A DNA stretch of 64,000 nucleotides, taken from assembly GCF_023156195.1 (NCBI RefSeq), contig NZ_JAKUKA010000001.1, positions 5,456,001 through 5,520,000 on the forward strand, read 5' to 3'. Source of the DNA: Chitinophaga sedimenti (lineage in GTDB: Bacteria > Bacteroidota > Bacteroidia > Chitinophagales > Chitinophagaceae). Shown here piece after piece: positions 30,661 to 42,414 of this stretch. The notes under the pieces are model-generated. The model saw only the letters and a list, made by a program, of their open reading frames with translations. It made no database searches and had not been told where the DNA came from. A program made the translations under genes and the position numbers. Positions within the stretch are counted from its first letter, which is position 1, and every line of letters starts with the position of its first letter.

Positions 30661-31110
30661 TTACAACGTCTCAGTTAATACAGCGGTTGGAAAAAAACGC
30701 TCAATCACATCGAGCAGTTTGTCCACGGTTAGCGGTTTGTTCAAAAAGCCGCGGATGTCTTCAATGCCATTGGCTTTGCGTTCATCGTCCGGGTTAAGGC
30801 TGGTCGTGAGCATCGCGATCACGATCTGCGCTTTTTGTGCCTCGGGCAGCTTGTTGTACTCTTCCAGGAATTCCCAGCCATTCATAGCGGGCATGTTAAT
30901 GTCGAGAAACACAATGCCGGGTTGTAACTTGCGCGGACTGTCGGCGAATTTACCGGTACCGGTGAGGTACTCCAGGGCTTCCTCTCCATTGGTGACCACT
31001 TCTACGTGAACGTCTATCTGTGCTTTCTTAATGATCATGGAGTTGATAAAATTGGTGGCATGGTCATCATCCACCAGTAAAATGCACTCCAGTCCGTCAA
31101 TTTTCTTCAT
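30661..31110 (-). CDS. Single-domain response regulator
   Basis: 149 residues forming one receiver domain with no output domain. Acidic pocket LLVDDDH near residue 12, phosphoacceptor D70 (VFLDINMPAMNG), conserved T/S in AMLTTSLN and K in FLNKPLT. It starts 13 bases after the histidine kinase gene, so the kinase is its likely partner. Regulators of this Rcp1-like type pass phosphate on or act by protein contact. Confidence 0.93.
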   Translation of the reverse strand: MKKIDGLECILLVDDDHATNFINSMIIKKAQIDVHVEVVTNGEEALEYLTGTGKFADSPRKLQPGIVFLDINMPAMNGWEFLEEYNKLPEAQKAQIVIAMLTTSLNPDDERKANGIEDIRGFLNKPLTVDKLLDVIERFFPTAVLTETL

Positions 31111-31123
31111 TATAAATGGTGTT

Positions 31124-32584
31124 CTAATCCATGATGGTAAAGTGGAATGTGCTGCCCTGGCCGGGTTGTGAGTAAACGCCAATGACGCCTTTGTGCAGTT
31201 CCACAATTTTTTTACAATGCGCCAGCCCGATGCCTGTTCCCTCATATTGCGAGCGGTTATGCAACCGCTGGAAAATAACGAACACCTTTTGCTGATGCAT
31301 GGGTTCAATACCGATACCATTGTCGCGCACCGAAAACTTCCAGCCGCCTTCTATTTTTTCTGCGGAGATGTATACTTCGGGTGGTGTATCTTTTTTCGCG
31401 AATTTGATGGCATTGAGGATCAGGTTCTGGAACAGCAGTTTCAGTTCAGATTCAAACGCGGTAATGTTGGGCATCATTTCAAAATAAATCTGTGCCCCAC
31501 TTTCCTGTATCACCAGGTCCAGGTCGTCGCATATCAGCTTTAAAATATTGCCGATGTCTACCGTTTTCATGGCCGCGTTACGTCCCAGCCTGCTGTAGTC
31601 CAATATATCTTTGATCAGCTGCCGCATACGCGAAGCCGCATCATAAATGAATTTGAAACTGCTGGCTACCTGCTCGTCCGGGTGCTTCAGGTACGAATCG
31701 GAGAGCAGCTCGATCAGGCTTGTGATGGTGCGCAACGGTTCCTGCAGGTCATGGGAGGTGATATAGGTCAGCTCTTCCAGCTCCCTGTTTTTGGAGCGCA
31801 ACATCTCGTTATAACTCTTCAGCGCGTCTTCCCCCTTCTTTTTATCGGTGAGATCGCGGGTTACTTTCGTGAAGCCGAGTACTTCCCCATTTTCGCCGTG
31901 AATGGCAGTAATAGTAATGCTCGCCCAGAAATGAGTCCCATCTTTTCTTACACGCCAGCCTTCAGCCTGCGCCTTGCCGTTTTCGCGGGCCACGCGCAAT
32001 AGTTCGTCGGGCTTATTGACGTATTGCTCTTCCGGCGTATAAAAATTACTGAAGTGCCGCCCTACAATTTCGCGGGCAGTATACCCCTTAATCCTTTCCG
32101 CGCCGGCGTTCCAGTTGGCGATGAAGCCTTTGGGGTCCAGGCGTAGAATGGCGTAATCTTCTACTTCGGCAATGAGGCTGTATTGCAGATCTTCCGCGCG
32201 GCGAATTCTTTCCAGCGCCTCTTTTTTCTCCTGCAGGTTGCGACCTATCAAAACGAAGCCTGTCAGTTGGTTTTGTTGATATACGGGTGTAAGCTGGAGT
32301 TGTCCCCAAAGCGTAACGCCATTTTTGATGATAACCCAGCCTTCATACACGCTCTTACCGAGCTGACGCGCCTGCGTCAACAGGTTATCATGCAGCAACG
32401 CTTCCCGGTTTTGGTGCGTGTGCAGGATGCTGTAATTCCAGCCTGTTATATATTTTGCGGTATAGCCGGTGATTGTTTCCCCTCCCTTGTTCCAGGATTG
32501 AATTACACCATTAGTATCCAGCAATGCAATGAGGACATCATCCACCTCTTGCAAATATTCATAGAAAAGAGTATCACCTGACAT
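31124..32584 (-). CDS. PAS-domain sensor histidine kinase, soluble
   Basis: 486 residues, no membrane helix. Two PAS domains (about 8-120 and 135-250; GWNYSILHTHQN, IKGYTAREIVGRHFSNFY and a PAC-like GFTKVTRDLTDKKKGED), then HisKA with H278 in TSHDLQEPLR and an HATPase domain with N (LILNAIKFA), G1 (RDNGIGI) and G2 (GTGIGLAHCKKI) boxes. It should sense a cytoplasmic signal and phosphorylate the adjacent receiver protein. Confidence 0.94.
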   Translation of the reverse strand: MSGDTLFYEYLQEVDDVLIALLDTNGVIQSWNKGGETITGYTAKYITGWNYSILHTHQNREALLHDNLLTQARQLGKSVYEGWVIIKNGVTLWGQLQLTPVYQQNQLTGFVLIGRNLQEKKEALERIRRAEDLQYSLIAEVEDYAILRLDPKGFIANWNAGAERIKGYTAREIVGRHFSNFYTPEEQYVNKPDELLRVARENGKAQAEGWRVRKDGTHFWASITITAIHGENGEVLGFTKVTRDLTDKKKGEDALKSYNEMLRSKNRELEELTYITSHDLQEPLRTITSLIELLSDSYLKHPDEQVASSFKFIYDAASRMRQLIKDILDYSRLGRNAAMKTVDIGNILKLICDDLDLVIQESGAQIYFEMMPNITAFESELKLLFQNLILNAIKFAKKDTPPEVYISAEKIEGGWKFSVRDNGIGIEPMHQQKVFVIFQRLHNRSQYEGTGIGLAHCKKIVELHKGVIGVYSQPGQGSTFHFTIMD

Positions 32585-32914
32585 AAACGGCTCATGCGCC
32601 CATATGGGCCTTTGGCTATGGTTTTCGTGCTGTGTCTGACAAAAGAATCGGAGGGAACAAAAAGGAATGAATAATTACACTATATGTACGTGTTTGTATT
32701 TTATCCGGATTCTCATTACTGCAAATTTATATAAATAAACCGAAAAGATGTGAGGAATCCGAACATGATAGCCCCGGATACCGCAGACATGTTGCAGTAC
32801 AGCCAATGTTAACAAATTATGATAACCTGGCAGAAAAGATTAAATTGGGCCGTTCAACCTAATAGGCCGATCTAGTATGCGTATTTATCAACATTTAAAC
32901 CTGCGCCACGTATT
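32585..32914. other. Intergenic region between divergent kinase and lacI
   Basis: 330 AT-rich bases holding the promoters of the divergent histidine kinase and LacI genes. I see no gene, no AACCGGTT operator and no strong hairpin. Confidence 0.5.
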
Positions 32915-33930
32915 ATGAAAAGAGTTTCCTTAAAAGACGTGGCCAAAATGGCGGGAGTATCTAAATCCACCGCTTCGTTCGTACTGAACGGAAAGGCGAA
33001 AACAATGCGCATTAGTGAGGCCCTGGCTGAAAAAGTGATTGCCGTAGCGGAAAAGGCTGGTTATCAGCCGCATCAACTCGCGGTAAGCCTGCGTACGGGG
33101 CAGTCGAAAATACTTGGCCTTATCGTGGAAAGTATTTCTGGTAGCTTCTTTGCCTCCCTCGCTAAAATTATTGAGGATGAGGCGGAGGCTTATGGTTACA
33201 AGGTGGTGTATTGCTCCACCGAGAATAATGCCCTGAAAGGCAGGGAGTTGATCCGTATGTTATCGCAGCGCCATGTGGATGGTTTCCTGATTACGCCTAC
33301 GATCGGCATGGAGAAGGACATTAAGAAACTGGTATCGCTGGAAAAGCCGGTTGTATTGATGGATAGCTACTTCCCGGAAGTAGAATCGTCTTATGTGCTG
33401 GTAGATAACGCCAGGGGTGTGAAGCAGGGCATGGATCATTTTTTCAAAAAAGGATATAAGAAGATAGGTTTCGTAACCGTGGATATTGACCTCGTGCAGA
33501 TGAACGAACGCATGCAGGCTTACCACGAATCGCTGGCGGAGCACGGTGTTCGGGCTAACAAGAAGTTGATTTTGCGGGTGCCGTATAACGGCGACAAAGC
33601 CGATGCGATTGCGCAGATCAATGCTTTCCTGAAAAACACCCCGGGACTGGATGCCGTATTTTTTGCCACGAATTACCCGGGTATCCGGGGGTGGAGAGCA
33701 TTACCAACCTGGGCCTGCGCATGCCGCAGGACATTGCCATGATCTGTTTCGATGATCATGACCTGTTCAGGCTTTATCCACCTGGCATCACGGCCATTCA
33801 ACAGCCAATTGAAGGTATTGCTAAAACGGCCATGCAACTGCTGATGCAGCAGATGGATAAAAACCGTAACGGCGCCATGTTTAACCAGGTGGCGCTGGAA
33901 CCGCATTTCGTGGAACGCGGCTCTGCCTGA
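32915..33930 (+). CDS. LacI family transcriptional regulator (one frame break)
   Basis: About 338 residues: N-terminal helix-turn-helix (VSLKDVAKMAGVSKSTASFVLNG), hinge, and a periplasmic-binding-protein-like effector domain (ILGLIVESISGSFFASL, DGFLITPTI, AMICFDDHDL). The frame breaks at the G-run near 33690-33695; one G restores GIRGVESITNLGLRMPQDIA. It stands upstream of the susC-susD-GH92 genes, and AACCGGTT palindromes typical in form for LacI operators are found before susC and before the second GH92 gene, so it probably controls this locus in response to a mannose-containing sugar. Confidence 0.92.
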
Positions 33931-34086
33931 GCACCCAAAACGGAATTTTTTTGCAAACGGGCTTTGAATAATTGAAATATATTCTAATTTTACAAGGCAG
34001 AATACCAATTGGTTGGGTACAATAGACGTAAAAAGTCAGGACTTGCAGTAAGGATGTATTTGAAGCATCTTTTTTAAGCCACGATT

Positions 34087-34102
34087 GCTAAACCGGTTTT
34101 GC
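34087..34102. promoter_or_regulatory. Candidate LacI operator 1
   Basis: GCTAAACCGGTTTTGC, a near-perfect palindrome centred on AACCGGTT. It is 157 bases after the lacI stop and about 1 kb before susC. Confidence 0.65.
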
Positions 34103-34182
34103 CGAACGATTTCTCAACATAACCTATGCCGGCAGGAAATTTTCGCGATAAGAGATAACGCTTTGTTTAGTATAAATAACGG

Positions 34183-34213
34183 ATTTGCGGGGTCAAAATT
34201 CCCGCAAATTTTT
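34183..34213 (+). terminator. Intrinsic terminator in the lacI-susC spacer
   Basis: Nine-base stem ATTTGCGGG (34183-34191) / CCCGCAAAT (34201-34209), then TTTT. It could end lacI or a short RNA that begins near operator 1. Confidence 0.7.
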
Positions 34214-34371
34214 CAGGATAAAGCTAAAACGTTTTATGATCAGCGAAACGCCAGTTGTGCAATGTATAACGTAGACGGCAACACTTTTCTTCCTCATCAA
34301 CTGAAATTGGCGGCTTTACGCCGATGTATATAAGATCGTTTTTTTATTGTTCACTATTCATTTAAAGCAAC

Positions 34372-34399
34372 AAAGGGCCTTTCAAGGCTCTTTTTTTTT
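34372..34399 (+). terminator. Second intrinsic terminator in the lacI-susC spacer
   Basis: AAAGGGCCTT (34372-34381) / AAGGCTCTTT (34384-34393) with one G-T pair, then more Ts (nine in all). Confidence 0.7.
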
Positions 34400-35026
34400 G
34401 CTGATAATTTCCCGGTTATGTAGCGCATCGTCCCCGTTTTTTCTTCACGTATATAATCCGCTTACTAGATCAGTTTGCTGGCAAGGAATTTGTTACATCA
34501 CGACAACCTTATGCGCGCAGGCAAAGCAAATATGAATGATGTATGTAATTTGAAATGCTTTGCTGTAGCCAATTCTGGTGTAGTAGTAGAAAAAAAATAA
34601 GTTAGCATAAAAAGAAAAAATTTTTACTTTTATCATGATAATTAGATCAGTGAACTGATCATTTGTTTTGAGAAAGGAAACCACAAAGCTCACGGAACCA
34701 TGTTAGTGAAAGTAACCGAAGTGAATGTTTAAATAGAAACTAAACGCACAAACCATATCAATTTACTTTCCCGGATAACATTGCAGGATACACGTACAAG
34801 ACCCGACAGCGTCTTTTTTTTGGAATGTATAGCAAAAACGATTTAGCCATACCTTCTACTGATAAACGCCGTTTTGTGTTTCCGCACATTGATTATTAAA
34901 CGTATTGCCTGTAACGCCATGCAGGAAGGAAGCAATCTTTTTTCTAAACTCGATAAACCATGTATTAAAACAGAGAACTAAACGGAATAACCAGAAACGC
35001 AACGCACATTTTTTAACGCATATCTT

Positions 35027-35042
35027 CTTGAACCGGTTTTGC
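35027..35042. promoter_or_regulatory. Candidate LacI operator 2, upstream of susC
   Basis: CTTGAACCGGTTTTGC, the same core as operators 1 and 3, ending 93 bases before the susC ATG. Confidence 0.7.
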
Positions 35043-35135
35043 AGCAAACCTGCATGACTGGCCATTCCATGCACTGTTAGCATGTTGAGCGGGCCCGGTG
35101 CAGAAGGAATTTTCAACATCTAAATCAACACAAAC

Positions 35136-38079
35136 ATGGAGAAGAAATCCACGCTTCTTAGGCGGGCGGCCTGGCAGTCATTGCTGCTGATGCTGTTATC
35201 GTTTCACGTATTTGCACAAAACAGGCAGGTGTCCGGTAAGGTGACCGATGCAAAGGACGGCTCGCCACTGCCCGGGGTAACCATCCAGATAAAGGGCACT
35301 ACCACGGGCGCCCAGACCGGTGTGGATGGTACGTTTAAGCTGGAGGCGCCACCCACGGCCACAACGCTCGTTTTTTCCATTATTGGTTACGAAACCAGGA
35401 AGTCGCCATTACCGGCGAACCCATGAACATCAAGCTCGGGGCTTCTGTGAAGTCGCTAAAAGACGTGGTGGTGATCGGTTATGGTACGCAACGTCAATCG
35501 GAGGTAACATCTTCTGTGGCCACGGTAAAGCCCGAAGATTTTAACCAGGGCGGCTCCCGCAATCCCCCCGGACCTGGTGCAGGGCAAAGTAGCCGGTCTG
35601 AGTATTACGCGCGCAGGTGGTAACAACCCCAACGGCGGCGTATCTATCCAGCTTCGCGGCGCCAGTACGCTATCGGCCGGTTTGCAGCCGCTGATCGTTA
35701 TTGATGGCGTGCCGGGCGGTAACCTCGATCTGCTGCAACAGGACGATATCGCATCGTTTGACGTACTGAAAGATGGGTCTGCTGCTGCGATTTACGGTAC
35801 GCGTGCGAGCAATGGTGTAATCCTTATCACTACCAAAAGAGGAAGAGCAGGTGAGCCTTCTTATTCCTATTCCACGTATGTGCAGCGCGACCAGGTGGCG
35901 CAGGTGCCGGATATGCTGAGTGCAACGGACTACCTGAAACTGCCGGGTACCACCGACCTCGGTGGCCGCATCAAAATGTATGACCTGCTGCTGGATAAAA
36001 AGAACATCAGCCAGTATCATAATTTTTCTGCCGCCGGTGGGTCCGCGAACAGCAATTATCGCGCTTCTATTTATTATAATGACCAGAACGGTATTTCTAT
36101 TGATAACGGCCGCAAGCAGTATGGTGGTCGCCTGAATGTGAACCAGACCGGTCTGCAGGGTAAACTGACCATGCAGATGAACGTGGCGGCTAATTTTAAC
36201 AAGGCAAACCTGAACGGCGGCCAGGGCGGCGACTTTGAACAGGCCGTACAACGTAACCCCACCGCACCGATCTTTAACGCGGATGGCACCTATCTCGAAA
36301 CAAATGCCTTCAATAACTACAACCCGCTCGCCCGTTTGCAGCAAACGCTCAACAACCGCGATCAGCAAACTATTTCAGGGGATGTGAAGTTTACGTTGGA
36401 ATTATTGAAAGGGCTGAAGTTATCCGGTACTGGCGCATTAATCCGCAACAGCTGGAACGATCGTGAGTATCGCACGAAAGCATCGGTCATCGCAGATTGA
36501 CTATAATGGCGGCGGTTATGCTTCCAAATTTAACCAGATTGACCTGAATAAAACGTTTGAAGGCGTACTGGATTACAGCACCACTATTAATGAACACCAT
36601 AACATCACGGCATTGGCAGGCTACAGCTACCAGTACTTTACGTCGGAAATCTTCAGTGCAAATAATAACGGCTTCCTGACAGATGCTTTCCAGGACTGGA
36701 ACCTGGGTGCAGGCAATGCCATTACGAACAATGCGCTGAAACGCCCGGGTTTAACTTCCAGCAAGGAAGATAACACGCTGGTGGCCTTTTTCGGCAGGTT
36801 AAGTTATGCATACAAACAGAAGTACATGGCGCAGGTAGTGGTGCGCCGCGAAGGTTCATCCCGTTTTGGCGCCAACAATAAGTGGGGTACTTTCCCCGCA
36901 GCGTCTATCGGCTGGGCAATTAATAAGGAAGATTTCCTGTCGGGAATCCAGGATATTAATCAGTTGAAACTCCGTTTAGGCTATGGCGTTACCGGCCGCC
37001 AGGACGGTGTGGCTAACTATGGTTCCCTGGTAACACTGAGCACCGGCGGTCAGTACCTGCAAAACGGTAACTGGTCGCAAACCTACGGCCCATCTGTAAA
37101 TCCTAACCCCAACTTGAAGTGGGAGCAGAAACGTGAATGGAACTTTGGTATTGATTACGGATTTTTCAATAACAGGTTATCGGGTTCACTGGACCTCTAC
37201 CAGCGCAACACCGTGGACCTGCTCGCACAATACAGAGCCCAGCAGCCGCCTTACATCCATGACCAGTTGTTTACCAATGTTGGTGAAATATCGAATAAAG
37301 GTATTGAGCTGACCATCGCCGCTACGCCGGTTTCTACAAAGGATTTCACCTGGAATACCGACGTAACGTTCACTTACCAGACTAACAAACTCGAGTCTTT
37401 ATCGAACGACCTGTTTAAAGCTACGTACTTTGAATATGGCTCGCTGCCCTCACCAGGCGCACTTGGCAACTCGATCCGCGTGCAGGAAGGTCAGCCCCTG
37501 GGTAACTTCTACGGCAAACGTTTCGCCGGCTTCGACACCGACAGCACCTGGTTATTCTTCAACGCAAAAGGCGAAAGGGTAGGCGCCGACCAAATCACCG
37601 CCGAAGATTATACGGTAATTGGCAACGGTATTCCTAAATACCTCGCCTCCTGGGGTAACACCCTCAAGTACAAAAACTTCGACCTCACCGTGTTCTTCCG
37701 CGGTAAGTTCGGGTTTAATATCCTGAACCTGCAGGACCTGTACTTCGGTAATGTCAAATGGTTGCCGAACAACGTACTGCGCAGCGCCATCACTAAAAAT
37801 GCACGTTTGAAAGATGATCCGCAGTATTCCGATTACTACCTGGAAAACGGCAGCTTCGTGAAGCTGGATAACGTAACACTGGGCTACAACTTCAAACTGA
37901 AAACAAAATACATTACCAACCTGCGCCTGTATGCATCGGGTCGTAACCTGGCCACCTTTACCGGTTACAGCGGCCTTGATCCGGAGCTGGAAGATAACGG
38001 TCTGACCACGAGCATCGACAACCGCGGCTTCTATCCGCGTACGCGCTCTTACACCGTGGGGTTGAATGTAGGTTTCTAA
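35136..38079 (+). CDS. SusC-like TonB-dependent outer membrane transporter (three frame breaks)
   Basis: About 980 residues. Signal peptide (ends HVFAQ), CarboxypepD_reg-like domain (GKVTDAKDGSPLPGVTIQIKG), plug with the SusC signature (DVVVIGYGTQRQSEVTSSV, VQGKVAGLSITR, IYGTRASNGVILITTK) and a 22-strand barrel ending NRGFYPRTRSYTVGLNVGF. It imports an oligosaccharide bound by the SusD protein encoded 25 bases downstream. Breaks: 35395-35399 (CCAGG; one C restores ETQEVAITGEPMN), 35565-35571 (C-run before GG; expected NPLDLVQGK) and 36497 (restores QIDYNGGGYASK). With two GH92 genes in the locus, an alpha-mannan or N-glycan fragment is the likely substrate. Confidence 0.94.
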
Positions 38080-38104
38080 CAACGATTTGAAAAACTTAGA
38101 TTAT

Positions 38105-39717
38105 ATGAAAAAACTACTCATATTCCTGGCTGCCGCAACGGGTTTCGCATCTTGTACGAACCTCGACGAAAATGTGTACAGCAGGATCAATGCTGATAAT
38201 TTTTACCACAACAAAGGCGAGGTGCTGGCGGCCGTTACGCGGCCGTACACCCACGCCAATGCATGGGCTGCGCCTACCGGGCAAAACGGTTACTGGCGTT
38301 TGAGTGAACTCTCGGCCGACCAGCTGGCGTGGCCGCAGAAAGGCCGACACGGTTACGATGGTGGCGACTGGATCCGCCTGCACTACCACACCTGGGTGCC
38401 ACTCGAAGGTACCATCGAAAATGCCTGGCGACTGATGTTCTCCGGTATGGGCTTTTGTAACAACACGCTGAAAGATTTGTCAAACGTGGATTTTGCTTCC
38501 ATTGGCATGACGGAAGCGGAGAAGGGAGCACTGATGGCGGAAACCCGCGTACTGCGTGCCTGGCATTATTTAAAGTTGATGGACCTCTTCGGCAAACTAC
38601 CCATTGCCACGGTTCCCGGTCAGGGCTTTAACCCGGAAACGACCGAAAGGCCGGAAGTATTCGCCTGGATTGAAAAGGAAATTCTCGATAACCTCGACTC
38701 CCTGCCCGTACTGAACGCAGAAGGCGCCGGCCGCATTACGAAAGCTGCTGGTCTGGCGATGCTGGCGGAAATGTACATTAACGCGCAGGTATGGACTGGC
38801 ACGGAGCGCAACGCAGATTGTATCGCCATCTGCAACCGTATCATCAACGGTGAAGGCGGTGCACTTACCGGCAGCGCCCCCAACTGGAAAGTGATATTTT
38901 CAAGCCATTCAATAATGTGAACCACCGTTCTACAGAAAACCTGTTCCAGCTGGCGTACGACCTGCGCCAGGGTGATTTCAACTTTGGATGGAACGGCGAT
39001 TTCTGGCACTACAGGCAGCGTGAAATTTACGCGGCAGACAGGGACGGCAATAATGGTATTGTCGTGATCCCGAGTGCATACGACGCGTTTGAAGATAATG
39101 ACCTGCGCAAAACCGGCTGGATGCTGATTGGCCCACAAACGAATAAAACAACCGGCAATCCCGTACTCGGCACGGAAGAATACAGCGGCAAACCACTGGT
39201 ATTTGTGAAGGAGATCCGTCGTAATTCAGAAGGAGAAACCGGTGCGGGTGGTATGACCAAAGGTGAAGAGAACAGCGGCGCGCGTTTCGCGAAATATGTA
39301 CCGGGCGAATTAAGCGATGAGGTGAACTACTGGGGCAATGACTTTGTACTGTATCGTTTAGCCGATATCGTACTCTGGAAAGCGGAAGCGATCATGCGCT
39401 CCAATGGCGGTACGGCAAATGCGGAGGCGGTAACCCTGGTGAATTCTGTTCGCCAGCGTGCTTTCCGCGCCGAAGATTGGGGCACCGAGGCATACAATAC
39501 GTCGACGCTTACTTTAGACGAGCTATTGGCAGAACGGGGAAGAGAGTTTATCTTTGAAGGCAAACGCCGCCAGGACCTGATTCGTTTTGGTAAATTTACA
39601 ACCAATACCTGGTGGGATCATACGGCGTCTACGCAAGCTAAGTGGAACCTGTTCCCGATTCCGCAGAATCAACGGGCACTGAATCCGAACCTTGGGCAGA
39701 ACGACGGATATGAATAA
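38105..39717 (+). CDS. SusD-like surface glycan-binding lipoprotein (one frame break)
   Basis: About 537 residues. The signal ends in a lipobox (TGFASC, C17), so it is a lipoprotein. The SusD fold is shown by AWRLMFSGMGFCNN, ETRVLRAWHYLKLMDLFG near residue 150 (TPR-like helices) and the C-terminal LLAERGREFIFEGKRRQDLIRFG. It closes the SusC barrel like a lid. One T is missing near 38897 (restores VIFFKPFNNVNHRSTENLF). The start at 38105 is preferred over a TTG 18 bases upstream because it begins the signal peptide. Confidence 0.95.
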
Positions 39718-39743
39718 CTAAGTGAATGAATGAAAGATAAAAA

Positions 39744-39782
39744 AACACCGTGTGTCGGGCTGCGCGCCCTGGCCACGGTGTT
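39744..39782 (+). other. Hairpin between susD and GH92
   Basis: ACACCGTG (39745-39752) / CACGGTGT (39774-39781) with a long loop and few Ts after it. It may attenuate or process the susCD-GH92 mRNA more than end it. Confidence 0.55.
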
Positions 39783-39819
39783 AGTATTTTATTAAACCTA
39801 AAAGAGAAATAACCTAAGC

Positions 39820-42118
39820 ATGAAAAAATTCGGATGGCTGCTCTTATCCCTGGGTGTAATGAGCGCAAAAGCGCAAATCGTTACTAAAGTGGAAGATCCC
39901 GTTGAATGGATTAACCCGCTCATGGGTACCGACTCCAAAGTTTCCCTCTCCAATGGCAACACTTACCCGGTAATTGCTTTGCCATGGGGGATGAACTTCT
40001 GGACCCCGCAAACCAATGTAATGGGCAATGGCTGGACTTACCAGTACGCTGCCGATAAGATCCGCGGTTTTAAACAAACGCACCAGCCTTCGCCCTGGAT
40101 GAACGATTATGGCCAGTTTGCCATTATGCCAGTGGTAGGTAAAATGAAATTTGATGAAGATAGCCGCGCTAGCTGGTTTTCTCACAAAGCAGAAGTTGCA
40201 AAACCTTATTACTACAGCGTTTACCTGGCCGATGCCGACGTAACGACCGAGATAGCGCCTACCGAAAGAGCCGCCCGTTTCCGCTTTACTTACCCGGCGG
40301 CAGATAGCGCGTTTATCGTGGTAGATGCTTACGACAGGGGATCTTACATCAAGGTAATTCCTTCAGAAAACAAGATTATTGGTTATACCACCCGCAACAG
40401 CGGCGGCGTACCGAAGAATTTTAAAAACTTCTTCGTGATTTATGCCGACAAACCTTTTACGGTTTCCAAAACCTGGAACGGTAAAAACAGGGCGATCGCA
40501 GGCGATACACTGGAACTGACCACCAACCACGCCGGCGCTATCGTTGGTTTTAAAACGAAGAGAGGCGAGCAGGTGAACCTGAAAGTGGCATCTTCCTTTA
40601 TCAGCTTTGAACAGGCGGAACTGAACCTGAAACAGGAGCTGGGCAACGATGCTTTCGATGTGGTAAAAGCGAAAGGCAAAGCTGCCTGGAATAAAGAACT
40701 CTCCCGGCTTGCAGTAGAAGGCGGCACCATTGACCAGGTACGTACTTTTTACTCCTGCCTCTACCGCACCTTGCAGTTCCCGCGCAAGTTCTACGAGCTC
40801 GACGCCAACGGCAAAGTAATGCACTACAGCCCCTACAACGGCGAAGTGTTGCCCGGCTACATGTTCACCGACACCGGTTTCTGGGACACCTTCCGTGCGC
40901 TGTTCCCGTTCCTGACACTGATGTACCCGGAACTGAACAGCCATATGATGGAAGGTCTGGCCAACGCTTATAAAGAAGGCGGCTGGTTACCTGAGTGGGC
41001 AAGCCCCGGTCTGCGCAACGTAATGATCGGCTCCAACAGTGCGGCGATCATTGCCGATTCTTACCTGAAAGGCATCCGCGGTTATGATATTAACACACTG
41101 TACGAAGCGATCCTGAAAAACACCGAGAACGAAGGTCCGCTGACGGCTGTTGGCCGCAAAGGCGTGAAATACTATAACGAGCTGGGTTATGTGCCCTACG
41201 ATGTAAATATCAACGAGAATGCTGCCCGTACGCTGGAATATTCGTACGATGATTTTACGATTCATCAACTGGCGATCGCGCTGAAACGTCCGGCGGAAGA
41301 AATCGCCCGTTTCGAGAAACGCAGCCAGAACTGGAAGAACCTGTTCGATCCCGAGCACAAGTTGATGCGCGGTAAAAACAAGGATGGTAAGTTCCAGGCG
41401 CCGTTCAATCCTTTCAAGTGGGGGATGCGTTTACTGAGGGTAACAGCTGGCATTACACCTGGAGCGTATTCCAGGACATTGCGGGTTTGGCGGAAAAAAT
41501 GGGTGGCAGAAGCGGTTTTGTGCAGATGCTGGATTCCGTGTTCAACATGCCCCCGGTATTCGATGACTCCTACTACGGCGGTACTATCCACGAGATCCGT
41601 GAAATGCAGATCATGAACATGGGGCAGTACGCGCATGGTAACCAGCCGATCCAACACATGCTGTACCTGTACAACTACGCCGGTGAGCCCGGAAGTCACA
41701 GTTCTGGATCCGCGACGCGATGAACAGGCTGTACAAAGCCACCCCCGACGGATATTGCGGTGATGAAGACAATGGCCAGACTTCTGCGTGGTACGTGTTC
41801 TCCGCCATGGGCTTTTACCCGGTAACACCCGGTACGCAGCAATATGTGCTGGGAACACCATTGTTTAAAAAACTAACTGTAACTTTACAGGACGGTAAGA
41901 AGTTTGTTATCAATGCACCAGCCAACAGCGACAAGAATTTCTACATTCAATCCGCTACCTTCAATGGCAAGGCGTATGATAAAAACTGGATCGGCCATGC
42001 TGACATTCAAAAAGGTGGTACCCTCGACCTGAAGATGGCGGCTACGCCAAATAAACAAAAAGGTACTACAGAAGCGGCTTTCCCGTATTCTTTTTCTACC
42101 TTTACGACTCGAAAGTAA
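39820..42118 (+). CDS. Glycoside hydrolase family 92 alpha-mannosidase, copy A (two frame breaks)
   Basis: Exo-acting, calcium-dependent alpha-mannosidase, exported (signal MKKFGWLLLSLGVMSAKAQ). About 766 residues. GH92 motifs: INPLMGTD near the start, DTGFWDTFRALFPFL and EWASPGLRNVMIGSNS in the (alpha/alpha)6 domain, YAHGNQPIQHMLYLYN, and CGDEDNGQTSAWYVFSAMGFYPV. Breaks: G-run near 41425 (one G restores KWGDAFTEGNSWHY) and 41689-41692 (CCGG; one T restores EPWKSQFWIRDAM). Two added bases give 767 codons. It lies 102 bases after susD and is probably in the same LacI-controlled unit. Confidence 0.95.
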
Positions 42119-42195
42119 AAACTCATTATAGTCCCGGCCGCCGTGCCGGAACGTAAAGTTGTTCTTCTTGGAACATAGATCACAATAAACATTCT

Positions 42196-42227
42196 GGGGC
42201 CTCCTGTCTAGGAGGCCCCGTTTTTTT
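42196..42227 (+). terminator. Terminator of the susCD-GH92 unit
   Basis: GGGGCCTCC (42196-42204) / GGAGGCCCC (42211-42219), then G and seven Ts. Confidence 0.92.
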
Positions 42228-42414
42228 GTCCTATCTCCTGATTATAATCAGTATAAAAATTAAAATATTGTTATGTTGATGGGCAGTATACCCCGGCGGA
42301 ATTGGGCAATTCCCGCAAATTGTGCTATTTTGGAAATGAAATGTTTGTTCAGGGATCCCGGTGTCCGTACCCATACCCGACAACCATGCTTTATCAACAA
42401 TCCCGAGAAACCGA

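Larger units (their letters stand above)
33931..35135. other. 1.2-kb intergenic region between lacI and susC
   Basis: No gene can be supported; open frames are short and without homology that I recognise. It holds two palindromic operator candidates (34087-34102 and 35027-35042) and hairpins with T-runs at 34183-34213, 34372-34399 and a weak one at 34798-34821. It is AT-rich compared with the flanking genes. Confidence 0.7.

Noticed and set aside
34085..34333. Short plus-strand ORF in the lacI-susC spacer
   Set aside because: Starts with TTG inside the operator palindrome, is interrupted by the terminator at 34183-34213 and shows no recognisable protein features.
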